A DNA stretch of 10,332 nt. Origin: JAYUHK01 sp043767025 (GTDB lineage Bacteria; Bacteroidota; Bacteroidia; Chitinophagales; Saprospiraceae). A program made the position numbers and the translations under genes. Each line of letters opens with the position of its first letter. Position 1 is the first letter of the stretch. The stretch spans positions 1-10,332 of the forward strand of contig JAYUHK010000177.1 of NCBI GenBank assembly GCA_043767025.1. The letters are read 5' to 3'. Below are positions 6,094-10,332 of this stretch, in pieces. The notes below the pieces were generated by a model, which was not told the DNA's origin, ran no database searches, and saw only the letters and a program-made list of their open reading frames with translations.

Positions 6094-9000
6094 CAAAACA
6101 TACTGTATCGCTACCGCGATGATAAGCGCACGGCGCAGATTGTAGCTGCTTTGGACGACAACGCTAGCACCGCACCACGCCTCCAACTCAACGGTCTGGT
6201 AGGCGCGCAGGAGGCTTTCGTGATGGCTGGAATGTACTTGGCGCGCCCCGCTACTTACTTACTAATTGCTTTTGACAAGGAAGACGCTGCGTATTTACAA
6301 AACAATCTCGAACATCTATTGGAAGGAAAAAATATTCATTTTTTCCCCGATTCGTTCAAGCGTCCGATGTTTTTTGAGGAACTCAACTCTTCCAACGTGC
6401 TGGAACGCACCGAAACAATACACCGCATCACAGATAAAATTCGTAAAAGTGAAGTGGTTGTGACATATCCCGAAGCGTTGTTTGAAAAAGTGGTTGCGCC
6501 TCATGTGTTAGACGATGCGCGGATTGAAATAAAAACGAAAGAAACGATTGACGCGGATTTTTTGATAAGTGTGTTGGTAGAGTACGGTTTTACGCGCGCA
6601 GATTTTGTCTATGAACCCGGTCAGTTTTCTATTCGCGGCGGCATTATTGATATTTTTTCCTACGGCAATGAATTTCCGTATCGCATCGAACTCTTTGACG
6701 TGGAGGTAGAAAGTATCCGCACTTTCGACCCCAAAACGCAACTTTCTAAACAAAATATTTCGGCAGTTTCTATCATTCCGAACATCAATACGAAATTCAC
6801 GCAAGACCAAAAAGTGTCGCTGCTTCAAGTGCTTCCGCCCGACACGGTCGTCTGTGTGAAGGATTTGGAGGCAACTTTGGACAAGCTGCAACGCTGCTTT
6901 GAGAAGGCGCACGAATTTTCTAAAACCGTTTCGGTGTTGGACGAAAGCGAGTTGGCGGAAATTTTTCGCGACCGCGCCTTTATTTTCCCCAACGAAGTGG
7001 TGCGAGATTTGGAGCGATTCGCCATCGTTCTGACTGGCAACAGCAACACGCCGTTCAAAGTCCCCGTCAAAATAAATTACAACGTGCGTCCGCAACCAAA
7101 TTTTAACAAAAATTTTAAGTTGCTCATCGAAAATTTTCACGAAAATGTTGCCAACCAACTCGAAAACTACCTATTCGCCGAGAATCCGAAGCAAATAGAA
7201 CGCTTTGAAGCCATTTTTAAAGATTTGGGCGCGAAAGTAGCTTTCAAAGCCATCAATCAGCCGCTTCACGCCGGCTTTTTGGATTATGATTTGAACATTG
7301 CTTGCTACACCGACCACCAAATTTTTGAGCGATTTCATAAATATCGCCTCCGACACAGCTTCACCAAAGACCAAGCCATTACCATCAGCTTGCTCCGCGA
7401 GCTGCATCCGGGAGATTTCGTGACGCACATCGACCACGGCGTAGGGCGGTATTCGGGACTCGAAAAAATAAATATCAACGGACATATCCAAGAAGCCGTC
7501 CGACTGATTTATAAAAATAACGATATTTTGTACGTCAGCATCAACTCGCTGCACAAAATTGCGAAGTTCGTGGGGCAGGAAGGCACGCCGCCGACCCTCC
7601 ACAAACTCGGCTCCGACACCTGGAAAACCCTCAAAGCCAAGACCAAAGCCAAAGTAAAAGACATGGCGGAAGAGTTGATAAAACTTTACGCCAAACGCCG
7701 CGCCAGCAAAGGTTTTGCCTTCGCGCCCGACGGATATTTGCAAAACGAACTCGAAGCCTCCTTCATCTACGAAGACACGCCCGACCAACTGAAAGCCACC
7801 AACGACGTGAAAGACGATATGCAAAAAGAATATCCGATGGATAGATTGATTTGCGGCGACGTAGGTTTCGGAAAAACAGAAGTCGCCATTCGCGCAGCTT
7901 TCAAAGCTGTCACGGACGGAAAGCAAGTCGCTATCCTCGTGCCAACCACTATTTTGGCACTCCAACACGCCAAAACCTTCGGCGAGCGGCTCTCCGAATT
8001 TGGTGCTACCGTGGACTACATCAATCGTTTTCGCTCCGCAAAAGAGAAAAAAGACATTTTTGAAAACCTTAAATTGGGAAAAATTGACATCGTCATCGGC
8101 ACGCACGGACTGTTGGGAAAAGACGTAGGATTCAAGGATTTGGGGCTGCTCATTATCGACGAAGAACAAAAATTTGGCGTAGCCGCCAAAGAAAAACTCC
8201 GCTCTATCAAAGTCGATGTAGATACCCTGACGCTGACCGCTACGCCGATTCCGCGCACGTTGCAATTCTCGATAATGTCCGCCCGCGATTTGTCTGTTAT
8301 CCGCACGCCGCCGCCCAATCGCCAACCGATTCAGACCGAAGTGCGCGTGTTCAGCGATGAAGTCGTCAAAGAGGCGATTCACTACGAAGTGCATCGCGGC
8401 GGACAGGTATTTTTTGTCCACAATCGAGTCAATAGCCTGCCCGACATCGTGGCGATGGTGCAGCGGCTCTGTCCCGACGTAGATGTGGTGGCAGCGCACG
8501 GACAGATGGAAAGCGACCATTTGGAAAAAACACTCGTAGCGTTTATTGAAAAAAAATTCGACGTGTTGGTTTGCACCAATATCATCGAAACTGGTTTGGA
8601 TATTGCCAACGCCAACACTATTATCATCAACAATGCGCACCATTTTGGTATGAGCGACCTCCATCAGCTGCGCGGCAGAGTCGGACGCTCCAACCGAAAA
8701 GCGTTTTGCTACCTGTTTTGTCCGCCGATGTCCGTCCTGACCACCGACGCTCGCAAGCGACTCAAAACATTGGAAGAATTTTCGGATTTGGGCAGCGGAT
8801 TTGATATTGCGATGCGCGACTTGGACATTCGTGGAGCTGGAAATTTACTCGGCGGCGAACAAAGCGGATTTATTTCGGACATCGGCTACCAAACGTATAT
8901 GAAAATCCTCGACGAAGCGGTACAAGAGTTGAAAGAAAACGAATTTCGGGACGTTTTTAAAGAAGATTTGCAGAAAGAAAGAAAATTCGTCAAAGAAGTC

Positions 9001-9462
9001 GAAATCGAAACCGACGTAGAGATGCACATTCCCGATGCCTACATCGAGGCGGTGCAAGAGCGACTCAACCTTTACAGCGAACTCGACACCCTCGAAAACG
9101 AGGAACAACTGACCGCTTTTATCGAAAAACTGCGCGACCGATTCGGCAAAATCCCCGCTCCCGTCCGCGAGCTGTGCGACGGATTGCGCTTGCGCTGGAT
9201 AGCCAAAGGCTTGGCTTTTGAGCGCATTATCCTGAAAGAAAATAAGTTGCGCTGCTATTTTGTGAGCAATCCGCAGTCGCCATTCTACGAGTCGGCACTG
9301 TTCCAACGGATTATGAAACACATCATGGGCGCGGGCAAAAAAGAAGGTTTGTCGTTCAAACAATCCCTCAAAAGTTTTATCATGATAAAAGACGGCGTGC
9401 GCAATCTTCGGCAAGCAAAAGAAGTGTTAGAGTCCGTAAAAAATAACAGCCGAGAGCTTTAG
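6079..9462 (+). CDS. mfd: Transcription-repair coupling factor Mfd
   Basis: Mfd binds RNA polymerase stalled at a lesion, pushes it off with its translocase motor and recruits UvrA for nucleotide excision repair. The 1127 residues show the full family order. A UvrB-like N-terminal module includes the F-S-I-R-G-G-I-I-D-I-F block at 183-193. The RNA polymerase-interaction domain starts near 441 (H-P-G-D-F-V-T-H-I-D-H-G-V-G). Walker A GDVGFGKT is at 593-600, DEEQ at 694-697, TATPIPRTL at 720-728 and QLRGRVGR at 863-870. The translocation region is at about 900-945 and the C-terminal domain at about 980-1085. Length is typical. An in-frame TAA at 6067-6069 blocks an earlier start, and the first methionine (residue 49) lies inside the conserved UvrB-like region, so a non-ATG start is required. 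GTG at 6079 is chosen, and TTG at 6091 is the alternative. The leader is A-rich with no Shine-Dalgarno sequence. ogt follows 24 bases after the stop, probably on the same transcript. Confidence 0.97.
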   Translation: MELYLQNILYRYRDDKRTAQIVAALDDNASTAPRLQLNGLVGAQEAFVMAGMYLARPATYLLIAFDKEDAAYLQNNLEHLLEGKNIHFFPDSFKRPMFFEELNSSNVLERTETIHRITDKIRKSEVVVTYPEALFEKVVAPHVLDDARIEIKTKETIDADFLISVLVEYGFTRADFVYEPGQFSIRGGIIDIFSYGNEFPYRIELFDVEVESIRTFDPKTQLSKQNISAVSIIPNINTKFTQDQKVSLLQVLPPDTVVCVKDLEATLDKLQRCFEKAHEFSKTVSVLDESELAEIFRDRAFIFPNEVVRDLERFAIVLTGNSNTPFKVPVKINYNVRPQPNFNKNFKLLIENFHENVANQLENYLFAENPKQIERFEAIFKDLGAKVAFKAINQPLHAGFLDYDLNIACYTDHQIFERFHKYRLRHSFTKDQAITISLLRELHPGDFVTHIDHGVGRYSGLEKININGHIQEAVRLIYKNNDILYVSINSLHKIAKFVGQEGTPPTLHKLGSDTWKTLKAKTKAKVKDMAEELIKLYAKRRASKGFAFAPDGYLQNELEASFIYEDTPDQLKATNDVKDDMQKEYPMDRLICGDVGFGKTEVAIRAAFKAVTDGKQVAILVPTTILALQHAKTFGERLSEFGATVDYINRFRSAKEKKDIFENLKLGKIDIVIGTHGLLGKDVGFKDLGLLIIDEEQKFGVAAKEKLRSIKVDVDTLTLTATPIPRTLQFSIMSARDLSVIRTPPPNRQPIQTEVRVFSDEVVKEAIHYEVHRGGQVFFVHNRVNSLPDIVAMVQRLCPDVDVVAAHGQMESDHLEKTLVAFIEKKFDVLVCTNIIETGLDIANANTIIINNAHHFGMSDLHQLRGRVGRSNRKAFCYLFCPPMSVLTTDARKRLKTLEEFSDLGSGFDIAMRDLDIRGAGNLLGGEQSGFISDIGYQTYMKILDEAVQELKENEFRDVFKEDLQKERKFVKEVEIETDVEMHIPDAYIEAVQERLNLYSELDTLENEEQLTAFIEKLRDRFGKIPAPVRELCDGLRLRWIAKGLAFERIILKENKLRCYFVSNPQSPFYESALFQRIMKHIMGAGKKEGLSFKQSLKSFIMIKDGVRNLRQAKEVLESVKNNSREL

Positions 9463-9486
9463 AAATTCCTAAAAATTAAAAAAGAT

Positions 9487-9972
9487 ATGGACACACTCCA
9501 AACTTTCAGCTGCTCGTCACCCATCGGAACTCTAACGATAGCCGGAAGCGACAAAGGTATTCGCGCGCTCCGATTGGGCGACGCAAAGACTGGCGCGGCG
9601 ACGGCTTTTTTGCCCGACTGGGCGCAGCCATGCAAACAGCAATTAGACGAATTTTTTTTGGGAAAAAGAACTACTTTTGACCTCGATTTAGATTGGTCGG
9701 ATACGTCCGAATTTTACCAAAAAGTGTGGCTCGAGCTGCTGCAAATTCCCTACGGAAAAACGACCACCTACGGCGCGCTGGCAAAAAAAATCGGCAATCC
9801 CAACGCTTCGCGCGCAGTGGGTTTAGCCAACGGACGCAACCCTATCGCCGTCATCGTCCCCTGCCACCGAGTCATCGGCAGCAACGGAAACCTGACGGGC
9901 TACGCATACGGCTTGGACATCAAAAAACAACTTTTGGCACTCGAAAACCCAACACTGCTCACTTTATTCTAA
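9487..9972 (+). CDS. ogt: Methylated-DNA--protein-cysteine methyltransferase (Ogt/MGMT type)
   Basis: This 161-residue enzyme should move a methyl group from O6-methylguanine (or O4-methylthymine) in DNA to its own cysteine, in a single suicide reaction. The active site P125-C126-H127-R128-V129 is intact. By alignment with human MGMT as I know it, N118, H127 and E153 complete the hydrogen-bond network, R109 is the arginine finger that fills the flipped-base gap, and Y95 lies in the recognition-helix region (T-T-Y-G-A-L-A). The N-terminal part (about 1-70) fits the small ribonuclease-like domain. Length suits a stand-alone Ogt rather than a two-domain Ada; there is no Ada-type methyl-sensing domain. 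The ATG follows mfd by 24 A/T-rich bases without a terminator between, so the two repair genes are probably co-transcribed. R2 copy C begins about 11 bases after the stop. Confidence 0.95.
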   Translation: MDTLQTFSCSSPIGTLTIAGSDKGIRALRLGDAKTGAATAFLPDWAQPCKQQLDEFFLGKRTTFDLDLDWSDTSEFYQKVWLELLQIPYGKTTTYGALAKKIGNPNASRAVGLANGRNPIAVIVPCHRVIGSNGNLTGYAYGLDIKKQLLALENPTLLTLF

Positions 9973-9983
9973 ATCAGTAGTTA

Positions 9984-10080
9984 CACTTGAGTAAATGACA
10001 TTTAATATTCGACATAATTCATTGATTTTCAATAGCTTATGATGACTCAAAATTAAAAACTAAAAACTTATAACTATTTA
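9984..10080 (+). repeat. R2 repeat, copy C
   Basis: This copy aligns with copies A and B over about 97 bases and is the most diverged at its edges. Its 15-codon frame (9995-10042) reads MTFNIRHNSLIFNSL, as in copy A, with two synonymous serine changes (TCG to TCA and AGT to AGC). The tail keeps the TAAAAAC heptamer pattern and is followed by TAGTTTTTAG, the reverse complement of part of that tail. It lies just past the ogt stop, and R1 copy 3 lies about 95 bases further on in the opposite orientation. Confidence 0.75.
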
Positions 10081-10090
10081 GTTTTTAGTG

Positions 10091-10151
10091 ATTGGTTTTT
10101 TAGGCTAAAGCCAATACAGCACTTTTTTTGATACAACAGCTAAAGCTGTTG
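10091..10151. repeat. Two GCTAAAGC-centred hairpins
   Basis: GGCTAAAGCC (10103-10112) is a small inverted repeat with an outer ATTGG/CCAAT pair (10091-10095 and 10111-10115, partly overlapping). CAACAGCTAAAGCTGTTG (10134-10151) is a perfect eight-base stem with an AA centre. Both share the core GCTAAAGC and are about 30 bases apart. A T7 run (10123-10129) lies between them, so the first could act as a weak terminator for mfd-ogt. They may also be short palindromic repeats of a dispersed family. Confidence 0.45.
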
Positions 10152-10174
10152 GCAATTCAGGAAACTATTTTGAT

Positions 10175-10332
10175 AAAATATGTTACTCAACATATTTTTT
10201 AGTAGAAAATTTTAAACACTACTTCATTCAAAGTCACTGTCTTTTCAGACGTGCCTTGTAGAAATTCAAGTTTTTGCAAAAATATCGTCTGGCGAAGCGA
10301 AAACTGTTTGAAGTCTGGCGGAGCCGACGAGT
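10175..10332 (-). repeat. R1 repeat, copy 3 (inverted; far end outside window)
   Basis: Bases 10242-10320 are the perfect reverse complement of 1-79. Beyond that, 10175-10241 aligns loosely with the right part of copies 1 and 2 and ends in AAAATATGTTACTCAA (10175-10190), which matches 12 of 16 bases of the copy 2 terminal repeat. GTCTGGCG occurs twice (10287-10294 and 10313-10320). The unmatched bases 10321-10332 presumably continue the same element. The pattern, near identity in one part and strong divergence in another, suggests recombination or gene conversion between copies. Confidence 0.7.

Noticed and set aside
8170..8181. DEEQ instead of DEEH in the Mfd motor
   Set aside because: The conserved context (L-I-I-D-E-E-Q-K-F-G-V) is intact, and to my knowledge glutamine is common at this place in bacteroidotal Mfd proteins, so it is not a loss of function.
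7171..8664. 497-codon open frame antisense to mfd, with further antisense frames at 6508-7158 and 8845-9414
   Set aside because: These lie wholly within mfd on the opposite strand. They show no recognisable motif and read like low-complexity phenylalanine- and histidine-rich shadows created by the codon bias of mfd, whose own motifs are complete.

Overview
The window looks like chromosomal DNA from a member of the Bacteroidota; a cytophagal, saprospiral or chitinophagal relative is a guess. The evidence is very AT-rich intergenic DNA, start codons without Shine-Dalgarno sequences, TAnnTTTG-type -7 promoter boxes, a secreted lipoprotein, and a bacteroidotal style of Mfd and Dna2-like helicase. 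There are four convincing protein genes. No tRNA, rRNA, CRISPR array or transposase gene was recognised.

Layout: (1) 1-436 is a repeat-rich intergenic stretch with a copy of repeat R1, a long hairpin, a copy of repeat R2 and a bidirectional terminator. (2) 437-1879, minus strand, encodes a lipoprotein of the vanadium-dependent haloperoxidase/PAP2 superfamily. (3) 1880-2276 is a divergent promoter region. (4) 2277-5654, plus strand, encodes a 1125-residue Dna2-like protein with a RecB/Cas4-type nuclease fused to a superfamily 1 helicase. (5) 5655-6078 is a second repeat-rich gap with R1 copy 2, which looks like an intact MITE, and R2 copy B. (6) 6079-9462, plus strand, is mfd, the transcription-repair coupling factor. 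(7) 9487-9972, plus strand, 24 bases downstream, is an O6-methylguanine-DNA methyltransferase (ogt type). (8) 9973-10332 holds R2 copy C, two GCTAAAGC-centred hairpins and R1 copy 3 in inverted orientation.

Three of the four genes act on DNA: a helicase-nuclease, the factor that clears stalled RNA polymerase and recruits excision repair, and a direct-reversal alkyltransferase. mfd and ogt probably share a transcript. The helicase is separated from them by repeats and probably has its own promoter. The haloperoxidase is divergent and unrelated in function.

The least explained part is the intergenic DNA. Two repeat families, R1 (about 131 bases or longer, with terminal inverted repeats) and R2 (about 98 bases), each occur three times and are always near each other. 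R1 copies 1 and 3 share a perfect 79-base inverted match that starts at base 1 and ends 12 bases before the window's end, so the sequence may be bounded by a dispersed repeat. All three R2 copies contain a 15-codon open frame whose few differences are synonymous or I/V. This is only a hint of a micro-peptide, because R2 could equally be a non-coding repeat.
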